A stretch of 35,771 bases of DNA from Clostridium sp. Lineage in GTDB: Bacteria > Bacillota > Clostridia > Clostridiales > Clostridiaceae. The number at the start of each line of letters is the position of its first letter. The stretch's first letter is position 1. Below are positions 7,888 through 15,720 of the stretch, one piece after another. The stretch lies in NCBI GenBank assembly GCA_029257045.1, contig JARIDB010000027.1, positions 1 through 35,771 of the forward strand, in the 5' to 3' direction. The translations under genes were made by a program, and so were the position numbers. The notes below the pieces were generated by a model that was not told where the DNA came from, did no database searches, and worked only from the letters and a program-made list of their open reading frames with translations.

Positions 7888-8622
7888 TTAATTACCTTCT
7901 GTTCTCTCCATATATTTGGCATCAGTAATTTGATTTGTTTTAGTTATAGTAATTTCTTCTCTAATTTCAATATCTACTTTTATTTCTCTTAAAATCAGAT
8001 TTTGAATATGACCATTTTCAGAAAAAAGAGAAGCTTTTATTTCTTCAGGGTCTCCTATTATATATATATTAAAAGGTCCTGATTCCTTAGTTTCATCTTC
8101 AAATCCTATAAATGCTACATGACAACTAACTCCTGTACTAGGTAAAATTCTATGATCTTCAATAGCTATAGCTTCTGCAGATGTATTTCTTATTTCATTT
8201 AATATTAAGGCCATATCATCTTCATGAAGTAATTTTCTCATAATATCATCATTAGTATCTAAAACCTTATCATACACTCCATCTTTAACTCTTAAAACAA
8301 CCCCCCTACCAGTTACATTCATAGTTCCACTTAAAGCTCCATAATCAATTAAGTTTTTCCTCATTTCCTCTACTAATCGTTTATTAGCTTCTGGATCATT
8401 AGCTTTATATTTATTTATATTATATCTTAAATCTATATTATTACTTTTTATAATATCTATCTCATTATATAACTTATTTCTTTGGTCTACTGCATTTTTA
8501 TATTCTAATGCATTTAAAGATACATTTGTTCTGTTTTTATTTACAGTAATATTATTAGAAATTAAAAATCCTATTATAATACAGGCTAATAAAATGAAAA
8601 TCTTACTTTTTATATTCTTCAT
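7888..8622 (-). CDS. DUF881 protein (YlxX/YlxW type)
   Basis: 244-aa membrane-anchored protein of unknown biochemical function found in division clusters. Residues about 7-25 form one N-terminal transmembrane segment (KIFILLACIIIGFLIS), then a coiled coil (about 42-90) and the DUF881 fold with GALSGTMNVTGRGVVLRVKDG, AEAIAIEDHRI and FNIYIIGDPE. It starts immediately after the sbp stop codon, with the SD GAGGTGAA lying inside the last codons of sbp, so translation is likely coupled. It is paralogous to the gene at 8989-9714, on the other side of sbp. Confidence 0.88.
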   Translation of the reverse strand: MKNIKSKIFILLACIIIGFLISNNITVNKNRTNVSLNALEYKNAVDQRNKLYNEIDIIKSNNIDLRYNINKYKANDPEANKRLVEEMRKNLIDYGALSGTMNVTGRGVVLRVKDGVYDKVLDTNDDIMRKLLHEDDMALILNEIRNTSAEAIAIEDHRILPSTGVSCHVAFIGFEDETKESGPFNIYIIGDPEEIKASLFSENGHIQNLILREIKVDIEIREEITITKTNQITDAKYMERTEGN

Positions 8623-8973
8623 TTATTCACCTCTTTTATGACTTTTAAATCTTTCTAAGGTTATTCTTCTTATAACTGCAAAATTATCAAAAATTCTACT
8701 ACCAAAAACTATAACCGCTGCTATATATATTGGAATTCCAAGTTTATCTCCTAAGTAAGCCAAAGCTGCTGCTAAAGCTGCATTTCCAAAAAATCCAGAT
8801 ATAAATATATCAGCTTTAAAATTTTTAGCTAAAGATGCTCTTATTGCTCCAAATACTGAGTCTAAACATGCCAGTATAGCAACAGATAAATAAGGGGATA
8901 AAGTCTCTGGTATATTAATTTCTAATAATAAGCCTAAAAGTATTCCAACTAAAAGACCAATAAATGCTATCAT
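8623..8973 (-). CDS. sbp: Small basic protein Sbp (DUF1290)
   Basis: 116-aa membrane protein of the division cluster, function unknown. Several hydrophobic segments (about residues 2-22, 27-42, 58-75, 80-97) and the family run CLDSVFGAIRASLAKNF match Sbp of B. subtilis; the tail is basic (ERFKSHKRGE). The start ATG at 8971-8973 is preceded by AAAGGGG. It is sandwiched between two DUF881 genes, whereas in B. subtilis both DUF881 genes (ylxW, ylxX) precede sbp. Confidence 0.88.
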   Translation of the reverse strand: MIAFIGLLVGILLGLLLEINIPETLSPYLSVAILACLDSVFGAIRASLAKNFKADIFISGFFGNAALAAALAYLGDKLGIPIYIAAVIVFGSRIFDNFAVIRRITLERFKSHKRGE

Positions 8974-8988
8974 ATTATAAACCCCTTT

Positions 8989-9714
8989 CTAATTTATAGG
9001 TTTCACATACTCATTTTTTAATGTTTGAGTAGTTTTTGTAATAATAATTTCATCACTCTCTTTTACTTCGCTATAATAATTTTGAAGTGCCCCATAATCT
9101 AAAGTTCCTACAAAAGTTGCTATCACATTTAAGGCCTTCTTATCACCTATTGCTTTAATAACTATTTTCTCTTTAGGGTTAATTTTCTGAGTTCCTATAG
9201 ATCCTACCCAAATCCAATTTCCCGAATTTTTAATACCTGTTTGTGGTGTTAACCTATAATCATTTACAGAAATAGCTTCTGCCTTTACATATCTAAGAGA
9301 ATTAACAACATGTATTATTTCGTCTTCACTTATATCTCTTGTACCATCTGTGCTACTTGATCCAAATATGCTAGTCTTAGGAGTAATTGTTATAATAATT
9401 CCAGGCCCTTTAACATCTACTAATCCAAGATTCATTCTTGTATTATCTAGTTGTTTTTTTATTTCAGCTTCCACTACACCTTCATTTGCTATAGTTTCTT
9501 CTAAATTTTTCAGTTCTTCTGAAAGAGTACTATTTGATTTTACTAACTCATCTTTTTCTTTTTTAAGTCCATCTATCTCTGCTAATATATCTGTATTTTG
9601 TTTTATATTATTAGAATGATTTTTTGAATTTATTAATTTAAATTGGTTTGCTAATAAAAATCCTAAAAATGCACAAACAACAGCAACAAATATTTGTGAT
9701 GTAACTTTTTTCAA
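8989..9714 (-). CDS. DUF881 protein (YlxW type), TTG start
   Basis: 241 aa with one N-terminal transmembrane helix (about residues 5-24), a coiled coil (about 38-85) and a DUF881 domain (GLVDVKGPGIIITITPKT, AEAISVNDYRLTPQTGI, IVIKAIGDKK). The start is TTG (9712-9714): AAAAGGAG lies 8 bases upstream and there is no better alternative. It follows ftsQ by 14 bases. The function is unknown; conserved placement suggests a role at the septal membrane. It is a paralogue of 7888-8622. Confidence 0.88.
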   Translation of the reverse strand: MKKVTSQIFVAVVCAFLGFLLANQFKLINSKNHSNNIKQNTDILAEIDGLKKEKDELVKSNSTLSEELKNLEETIANEGVVEAEIKKQLDNTRMNLGLVDVKGPGIIITITPKTSIFGSSSTDGTRDISEDEIIHVVNSLRYVKAEAISVNDYRLTPQTGIKNSGNWIWVGSIGTQKINPKEKIVIKAIGDKKALNVIATFVGTLDYGALQNYYSEVKESDEIIITKTTQTLKNEYVKPIN

Positions 9715-9728
9715 TTATAACACTCCTT

Positions 9729-10478
9729 TTACTCTTCTTCTTTTAATATTGGTTTTCCATTAAAACTCATATCTATATAACCTTTTTTAATTGTTCCTTG
9801 ATCAATAGCATTTAATGCTAAATTCATTTTATCTTTCATATCTAATTCATTACCAATGATTATCTTAATCTCTTTTATATAACAATTTATATTGTTTAAA
9901 TCTTTTATACCTACTCTACTTATTGTATAATCCTCCGGTAATACTTCTTTCATTTTATAAAATTCATCAAGAACACTATAAATATTATTATCTTCTGATA
10001 TTTTATCTCCAATATTATTATCTTTTATATCAATATCATAAATACTTATTAACTTTTTATCTATAATATCTGTTAATTCTTCTACTATTACACCTTCATT
10101 ATTTATTGTATAAAACTTACCTTCTTTTTCAATATAAAACCCTATCTTGCTTTCTTGTATTCCAATATTTAATTGATTAATTCCTTTTTTTGATATTTTA
10201 ACCTTTTTAATATAGGGGTTTGTAGTTAAATTCTTTTCCATTTCTTTATAGTCAATAGTAAAAACATTTTGACCTATTTCATATTTTAAAACTTCTTGAA
10301 TACTTTCATCTGTTAGTGAAACTAATCCACTAATATTAATCTTTTTCAAATTAAATAAAGGTGCTTTATATACAAAGATTATTATTCCAATAATGATAAT
10401 AAATAACCATAATGTTACTTTTTTTATTATTTTACTTCTCTTCCTTTTTCTTATAAATTTACTTATATCCTTATTCAT
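9729..10478 (-). CDS. ftsQ: FtsQ/DivIB cell-division protein
   Basis: 249-aa single-pass membrane protein of the divisome FtsQ-FtsL-FtsB (DivIB-FtsL-DivIC) complex. A basic cytoplasmic N-terminus (KFIRKRKRSKIIKK) precedes a transmembrane helix (about 22-40), then a POTRA domain (FNLKKINISGLVSLTDESIQ...NPYIKKVKISKKG) and an FtsQ beta domain. The SD GTGGGAG lies before the ATG at 10476-10478. It is the first gene after the ftsW terminator, so it begins a second transcription unit. Confidence 0.92.
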   Translation of the reverse strand: MNKDISKFIRKRKRSKIIKKVTLWLFIIIIGIIIFVYKAPLFNLKKINISGLVSLTDESIQEVLKYEIGQNVFTIDYKEMEKNLTTNPYIKKVKISKKGINQLNIGIQESKIGFYIEKEGKFYTINNEGVIVEELTDIIDKKLISIYDIDIKDNNIGDKISEDNNIYSVLDEFYKMKEVLPEDYTISRVGIKDLNNINCYIKEIKIIIGNELDMKDKMNLALNAIDQGTIKKGYIDMSFNGKPILKEEE

Positions 10479-10609
10479 ATTTCTCCCACTTTTACATAAT
10501 GTTATACTCTATAATAATAATATCACTTAATTGTTATTTTTTCATTATTTTTTTATTATTTTTAAATATTTTATAATAATTTAAGATTCTTTAAGCCTTT
10601 TTATAAAAA

Positions 10610-10643
10610 AAACAGTTACACAACTAAATTTATGCAACTGTTT
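10610..10643 (-). terminator. Rho-independent terminator after ftsW/spoVE
   Basis: The stem AAACAGTT / AACTGTTT extends by two more pairs past one mismatch, with a loop of about 12 nt. On the minus strand it is followed by eight T residues. It splits the division cluster into mraZ-to-ftsW and ftsQ-to-divIVA units. The 130 bases between this terminator and ftsQ are very AT-rich; I see only a weak promoter candidate there (TTAAGT, 18 bp, TATAAC near 10502-10531). Confidence 0.8.
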
Positions 10644-10647
10644 CTTA

Positions 10648-11757
10648 TTATCTTTCTATTTGCCGTGATATATTCAAAAGTATTCCCATAGCTATCATAT
10701 TAATAACAAGAGAAGTCCCTCCATAGCTTATAAAAGGCATTGGTACCCCCGTAACTGGCATTGATCCTGTTACAACTGCAATGTTTATAATAGCTTGAAC
10801 TGCAATAATTGATGTTATTCCAACTGCTAGTAACGTTCCATAAGTATCTTTCGCTTTCATAGCTACCTTTATTCCTCTCCATACAAAGAAAATAAATAAA
10901 GATATTATAAATAAACATCCTATAAGTCCTATTTCTTCACCTATTATTGAAAAAATAAAGTCATTATGTGGTTCTGGCATATATAAAGTTTTTTGTCTTG
11001 ATTGACCTAACCCTAAGCCAGTTACACCACCTGCTCCTAATGCATAAAAAGATTGTATTAACTGGTACCCATCTCCTGCTGGATCTTTCCAAGGGTTTAA
11101 GAAATTAAGCATCCTAGCTCTTCTATAACCTTCACTAAATATAAATATAAGTACTACGATTAATAACGTTGGAGCTACTTTCCCAAAAAGATCCTGGATC
11201 CTTCCTCCCGCTACAAATAGCATTATAAACGTTACTATCATAATAATTGCAGCAATACTTAGATTTTTTTCTGCAAGTATCATAGCTGAAAATAAACCCG
11301 ATACTCCAAGGTAAGGTACAATTCCTGTAAAGAACTTTTTAACTCCATCTCCTTTTATATCAAGGCTTAAAGCCAAAAACAATACTACTACATACTTAGT
11401 TAGTTCTGACGGCTGAAAGGATAACATACCTATCTGAATCCATCTTTTAGCTCCATTTACCGCTGGAAAGAAAAATACTGCTATCAATAAAGGTACAGTT
11501 ATTATTAATAGCTGTGGAGTTATCTTTTTTAGTTTATGATAGTCAACATTTGCCATTAAAAACATAGCTACAAGTCCAGTAATCGCCCAAATTATCTGTT
11601 TCTTTAAATATACCATGCTATCACCATCTTTAAACATAGCATAATATGAGCTAGCAGAATAAATCATTATTATTCCAATAGCTAATAAAATTAGGACAGA
11701 ATAAAATATACCATAGTCAATTTCCTCAACTCTTACTCTGTTCTCTTTTTTTCTCAT
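10648..11757 (-). CDS. ftsW: FtsW/RodA/SpoVE SEDS glycosyltransferase
   Basis: 369-aa polytopic (about ten helices) peptidoglycan polymerase that uses lipid II and works with a class B PBP. Signatures are IYSASSYYA near the first helix, the loop WKDPAGDGYQLIQSFYALGAGG, and LYMPEPHNDFIFSIIGEEIG, then TGVPMPFISYGGTS near the C-terminus. AGGAGG precedes the ATG. It lies 22 bases after mraY. It could serve vegetative division (FtsW), sporulation (SpoVE) or both; the sequence does not decide. murG, usually next in many clusters, is absent. Confidence 0.92.
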   Translation of the reverse strand: MRKKENRVRVEEIDYGIFYSVLILLAIGIIMIYSASSYYAMFKDGDSMVYLKKQIIWAITGLVAMFLMANVDYHKLKKITPQLLIITVPLLIAVFFFPAVNGAKRWIQIGMLSFQPSELTKYVVVLFLALSLDIKGDGVKKFFTGIVPYLGVSGLFSAMILAEKNLSIAAIIMIVTFIMLFVAGGRIQDLFGKVAPTLLIVVLIFIFSEGYRRARMLNFLNPWKDPAGDGYQLIQSFYALGAGGVTGLGLGQSRQKTLYMPEPHNDFIFSIIGEEIGLIGCLFIISLFIFFVWRGIKVAMKAKDTYGTLLAVGITSIIAVQAIINIAVVTGSMPVTGVPMPFISYGGTSLVINMIAMGILLNISRQIER

Positions 11758-11779
11758 AAATAATCCTCCAATTCAATAA

Positions 11780-12754
11780 TTAAAGGGCTATGAATCCTAC
11801 AAAACATAAAACTGTAGTTATCACTGCAAATATGCTAACTATTTTTATTTCACTCCAACCTACTTGTTCAAAATGATGATGAATTGGAGCCATTTTAAAT
11901 AATCTTTTTCCTCTTAACTTATAAGATGATACTTGTAGTATTACAGATAATGTTTCAAAAACATATATTCCTCCTACAATAAATAATACTAAAGGTAATT
12001 CTAGTATTAAAGCTATTGTTGCAATTGCACCACCTATTGCTAGGGAACCTGTATCCCCCATAAATACTTTAGCTGGATAAGCATTGTAATTTAAAAACCC
12101 TAATAATCCTCCTGCTAAAATTAGAGAAAATATCGCTAATGATTCATGATTCATACTGTTTGAAACTACTGCAAAGAATGTTAAAACTAAAATACTAACA
12201 GTTGTAGCTAACCCATCTAATCCATCTGTTAAATTTACAGCATTTGTAGTTGCTGTATAATAAATAATAACAAAAGGTACATATAAAATACCAAGTGGTA
12301 TTTTTGTATTTATAAAAGGCATTCTTAAACTAGTGCCTAAATAAGCATATCCATAAATAGCTATAGCTGTTGAGAAAATTAATAATAAAATCATTTTTTG
12401 CCAAGATTTTAACCCTTCATTTTCCTTCTTTATAATTTTTAGAATATCATCCAAAAATCCTATAAATCCAAAGGCAATTAAAGAATATAAAGCTATCATA
12501 GCTTCATCCGTTACTTCAAATCTCATAACCACCATAATTAATACTGAAGATAATATAAATATCATCCCTCCAATAGTTGGAGTTCCAGCTTTTTTAAGAT
12601 GGCTTTGAGGCCCTTCTTTTCTAATATTTTGACCGAATTTTAATCTTCTAAGTATCGGTATTGTAATAGGTCCTAGTATTAAAGCTGTAATGAAGCCTAA
12701 AACTAATCCTATAAATAATTGTGATGTTATTAATTCTATTACCTTATCCCCCAT
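11780..12754 (-). CDS. mraY: MraY, phospho-MurNAc-pentapeptide translocase
   Basis: 324-aa integral membrane enzyme that makes lipid I from UDP-MurNAc-pentapeptide and undecaprenyl phosphate. Active-site motifs: GTPTIGGMIFI (about 57-67), NAVNLTDGLDGLA (about 171-183), NAYPAKVFMGDTGS (about 224-237) and APIHHHFE (about 289-296). The only plausible start is ATG 12752-12754, as no ATG, GTG or TTG lies in frame between it and the end of murF. Its SD is oddly placed: AAGGAGGTG at 12781-12789 is 26 bases upstream, with an 18-base palindrome between (see separate entry). Confidence 0.95.
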   Translation of the reverse strand: MGDKVIELITSQLFIGLVLGFITALILGPITIPILRRLKFGQNIRKEGPQSHLKKAGTPTIGGMIFILSSVLIMVVMRFEVTDEAMIALYSLIAFGFIGFLDDILKIIKKENEGLKSWQKMILLLIFSTAIAIYGYAYLGTSLRMPFINTKIPLGILYVPFVIIYYTATTNAVNLTDGLDGLATTVSILVLTFFAVVSNSMNHESLAIFSLILAGGLLGFLNYNAYPAKVFMGDTGSLAIGGAIATIALILELPLVLFIVGGIYVFETLSVILQVSSYKLRGKRLFKMAPIHHHFEQVGWSEIKIVSIFAVITTVLCFVGFIAL

Positions 12755-12760
12755 AATGTG

Positions 12761-12778
12761 TCTGCTAATTTTAGCAGA
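12761..12778 (-). promoter_or_regulatory. Hairpin between SD and start codon of mraY
   Basis: The perfect palindrome TCTGCTAAAATTAGCAGA lies between the SD AAGGAGGTG (12781-12789) and the mraY ATG (12752-12754). Linear spacing is 26 nt, too long for normal initiation. If the hairpin (7 bp with an AAAT loop) folds, only 2 + 6 bases remain and spacing becomes a normal 8. There is no T-run, so it is not a terminator. It may set or regulate mraY translation. Confidence 0.65.
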
Positions 12779-12791
12779 TCCACCTCCTTCG

Positions 12792-14153
12792 TTATATTGA
12801 GACTTCTTCCAATGAATTCACTATATTTTCAAACTTCATACCTCTTGAAGCCTTCACCAAAATTACATCATCTTTTTTAATAATGTTTTTCATTTCTTCT
12901 ATAAAATCTTCTTTAGTTTGGAATGTAAGGACATTACTTTTATTAAATCCTTCTTTAAAAGAACTTGTATAATCTCCTATAGCAATTAATAAATCCACTT
13001 TATTAATTGCATAATTTCCTACATCCTTATGTGCTTCTAAGGCTTTGTGTCCAAGTTCCTTCATTGTTCCCAGTATAGCGATTTTTCTTCCTTTTTTATA
13101 AGTATTAAGTACATCTAATGATGATTTCATTGAATCAGGGCTAGCATTGTAACAATCATTAATAATTATAATACTTTCTTTTTTTATCACTTGTAACCTC
13201 ATAGAAGTTGCTTCTAAGTTTTGTAATCCCTTTTTCATTTCATTAAAGGAAATATTTAAATTTTTAGCTACCTCTATTGCAAGCATTGAATTTAAAACAT
13301 TATGCTTTCCTGCTATTGGTATATTAAATATCTCTTCCTTTTTTCCGTTGCAAGTAGTGAATATTGTTTTATCTTCTTCTAGTATAATATTAAAAGCATA
13401 AACATCATATTCATGATTATATCCAATTTTTTTAATTTCATATCCTTTATTACTAATTTTTTGTAAATATTTATCTTCACCATTTACAATAAGTACTCCA
13501 TTCTCATCAAGATAATTAGTAATTTCCATTTTTGCTTTAAATATGTTATCTTGTGTTTTCAGATTTTCAATATGTGATAACCCTATATTTGTAATTACAG
13601 CTATATCTGGTCTTGCTATTTTAGCTAAAAGTTCTATTTCTCCAAGATCACTCATTCCCATTTCAAGAACAGCTACATCTATAGTTGAATCTAATTCTAA
13701 AATCATTAAAGGTAATCCTATTTGATTATTAAAGTTCCCTTTTGTTTTAAACACCTTATATTTATCACTTAATAAAGCTGCAATTAAATCCTTAGTTGAA
13801 GTTTTACCACAGGATCCTGTGATTCCTATAACTTTTAGACCTAGCTTTTTTCTATAATAATATGCTAAATCTAATAATGCTTTTGTAGTATCCTTAACTT
13901 TAATAATGGTTCCTTTATCTTTAATTTCTTCCAAATCTACTAAGACTTCATCTATAATAGCAATGGTAGCCCCCTTTAAAAAGGCCTCTTTTACAAAGCT
14001 ATTGCCATTGAAGTTTTCTCCTTTTATTGCAAGATAAATATCCTTGTCTTGAATTTTCCTTGTATCTATACAGATTTTATTAAATTCACTTTCATTTTGA
14101 ATTAATACTTCTCCTTCCACGGCTTCTATTATCTCTTTTAGATTTAATTCCAA
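12792..14153 (-). CDS. murF: MurF, UDP-MurNAc-tripeptide D-Ala-D-Ala ligase, TTG start
   Basis: 453-aa Mur ligase that adds D-Ala-D-Ala to UDP-MurNAc-tripeptide in the cytoplasm. The N-terminal UDP-binding domain contains YLAIKGENFNGNSFV. The ATP loop is GITGSCGKTSTKD (about residues 108-120), followed by FKTKGNFNNQIGLPL and INDCYNASPDSM, which are MurF signatures, and a C-terminal Rossmann domain. The start is TTG (14151-14153) with AGAGGTGA 6 bases upstream. The stop codon is beside the mraY SD. It follows murE by 16 bases. Confidence 0.94.
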   Translation of the reverse strand: MELNLKEIIEAVEGEVLIQNESEFNKICIDTRKIQDKDIYLAIKGENFNGNSFVKEAFLKGATIAIIDEVLVDLEEIKDKGTIIKVKDTTKALLDLAYYYRKKLGLKVIGITGSCGKTSTKDLIAALLSDKYKVFKTKGNFNNQIGLPLMILELDSTIDVAVLEMGMSDLGEIELLAKIARPDIAVITNIGLSHIENLKTQDNIFKAKMEITNYLDENGVLIVNGEDKYLQKISNKGYEIKKIGYNHEYDVYAFNIILEEDKTIFTTCNGKKEEIFNIPIAGKHNVLNSMLAIEVAKNLNISFNEMKKGLQNLEATSMRLQVIKKESIIIINDCYNASPDSMKSSLDVLNTYKKGRKIAILGTMKELGHKALEAHKDVGNYAINKVDLLIAIGDYTSSFKEGFNKSNVLTFQTKEDFIEEMKNIIKKDDVILVKASRGMKFENIVNSLEEVSI

Positions 14154-14169
14154 TTCACGTCACCTCTAA

Positions 14170-15621
14170 CTACTTTCTTTTACTTGCTAAAATTTCATCA
14201 ACTATATCTCTTTCATCAAAATCAATTGTTCCTTCATTTGTAATTTGATGATTTTCATGTCCTTTACCAGCTAAGACAACTACATCCCCTTCTTCAGCCA
14301 TCTCTAAAGCCATTTTTATAGCTTCTTTTCTATTTTCAATAGCTACATAATTTGATTTGGAAATTCCTGCTACAATTTCCCTTATTATTAACATAGGATC
14401 CTCTTGTCTTGGATTATCAGAAGTTATTATAGATAGATCTGAAAGTTCTGTTCCTATTCTTCCAAGCTCTGCTCTTTTAACCTTATCTCTATCTCCTCCA
14501 GATCCGTAAACAGATATTAATCTATTTTTTGTAAAGGCTCTTAAGGTTTCTAAAATGTTTTTAAGTCCATCAGGAGTATGGGCAAAATCAATTACTATGT
14601 CATAAGGTATATTATATTTATAACCAATTCTTTCACATCTCCCTGATACAACTACATCTAGTAATCCTGCTTTAATGTACTTATCTTCAATTCCAATAAA
14701 TTTCATTGCTGCTATTGCACCAAGAGCATTATATATATTATATTCTCCTGGCAACACCGAATTATAAACTTCTTTATTTACATTAAAATGTATATCTCCA
14801 TCTTTTAGTCCTATATTTGTAGCTTTAAAATCACTTTCATTTTTAATAGAATAAGTCTTTATTAATTTATCTTCAAGTTTTTCTACATCCTTTAAAATTC
14901 TATATCCATAATCATCATCAATATTAATTACGCAAGCTTTGCTTCTTTCGAATAGTTTAAATTTAGCATTATAATAATTATCAAAAGTCTTATGAAAATC
15001 TAAATGATCTCTTGTAAGGTTTGTAAATATTCCGACTTCATATTCACAACCATAAACTCTATTTAAATCTAATGAATGAGATGAAGTTTCCATAACACAG
15101 TATTCACAATTACTATTAACCATATCTCTAAATAACTTTTGAAGTTCAAGAGATTCTGGTGTTGTTTTATCAGTTTCAATCTTTTCATCTCCAATATAGT
15201 TAGCTATTGTTCCAACTAATCCTACCTTTTTACCAGCCTTCTCAAGAATAGATTTTAATATATAAACTGTTGTAGTCTTTCCATTGGTTCCTGTTACTCC
15301 TATTATTTTTAATTTTCTAGCTGGATTTCCATAAAGATTAGCAGACATAATCGCTAATGCCTTTCTGCCTTCACTTACCAATAAAACTGTAGTATCTTCA
15401 TCATTTATTTCAATTTTCTTTTCACAAAGAATTACTTTTGCTCCTGCTTCTATAGCATTTTGTGCGTAGTTATGTCCATCTACTTCAAAGCCTGAAAGGC
15501 AAACAAATAAATCCCCTTCTTTTATTTCTCTACTATCATAATGAATATTATTTATTTCTTTTTCTACTTTACCCTTTATTATTTCGTAATTAACTCCATT
15601 TAATAAATCTAATAGTTTCAT
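14170..15621 (-). CDS. murE: MurE, UDP-MurNAc-tripeptide synthetase (meso-DAP type)
   Basis: 483-aa Mur ligase adding the third stem-peptide residue. The ATP loop is GVTGTNGKTTT (about residues 107-117), with ETSSHSLDLNRV, FTNLTRDHLDFH and TSDNPRQEDP. The DNPR motif is the known specificity mark for meso-diaminopimelate, so this organism probably has DAP-type peptidoglycan. The start ATG is at 15619-15621 with AAGGAG upstream. A 99-base gap with a nested inverted repeat separates it from the PBP gene. Confidence 0.95.
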   Translation of the reverse strand: MKLLDLLNGVNYEIIKGKVEKEINNIHYDSREIKEGDLFVCLSGFEVDGHNYAQNAIEAGAKVILCEKKIEINDEDTTVLLVSEGRKALAIMSANLYGNPARKLKIIGVTGTNGKTTTVYILKSILEKAGKKVGLVGTIANYIGDEKIETDKTTPESLELQKLFRDMVNSNCEYCVMETSSHSLDLNRVYGCEYEVGIFTNLTRDHLDFHKTFDNYYNAKFKLFERSKACVINIDDDYGYRILKDVEKLEDKLIKTYSIKNESDFKATNIGLKDGDIHFNVNKEVYNSVLPGEYNIYNALGAIAAMKFIGIEDKYIKAGLLDVVVSGRCERIGYKYNIPYDIVIDFAHTPDGLKNILETLRAFTKNRLISVYGSGGDRDKVKRAELGRIGTELSDLSIITSDNPRQEDPMLIIREIVAGISKSNYVAIENRKEAIKMALEMAEEGDVVVLAGKGHENHQITNEGTIDFDERDIVDEILASKRK

Positions 15622-15650
15622 TTTACCAACTCCTTATTATTCTAAAAGAA

Positions 15651-15712
15651 ATCCCTTTCTCTTTTCTATATAATATTAGCATGTGAGTGCCCCACATGCT
15701 AATGAAAGGGAT
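15651..15712 (-). repeat. Nested inverted repeats in the PBP-murE gap
   Basis: The inner perfect 11-bp stem ATTAGCATGTG (15675-15685) pairs with CACATGCTAAT (15693-15703) across a 7-nt loop. The outer 9-bp stem ATCCCTTTC (15651-15659) pairs with GAAAGGGAT (15704-15712). On the minus strand the outer stem is followed by TTTCTTTT, so the whole could act as a weak terminator or attenuator between the PBP gene and murE, or as an RNA processing or stability element. Confidence 0.7.
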
Positions 15713-15720
15713 ATTCTAAT

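Noticed and set aside
12761-12778. mraY upstream palindrome as a terminator
   Set aside because: There is no T-run on either side, and the stem is directly followed by the mraY start codon.
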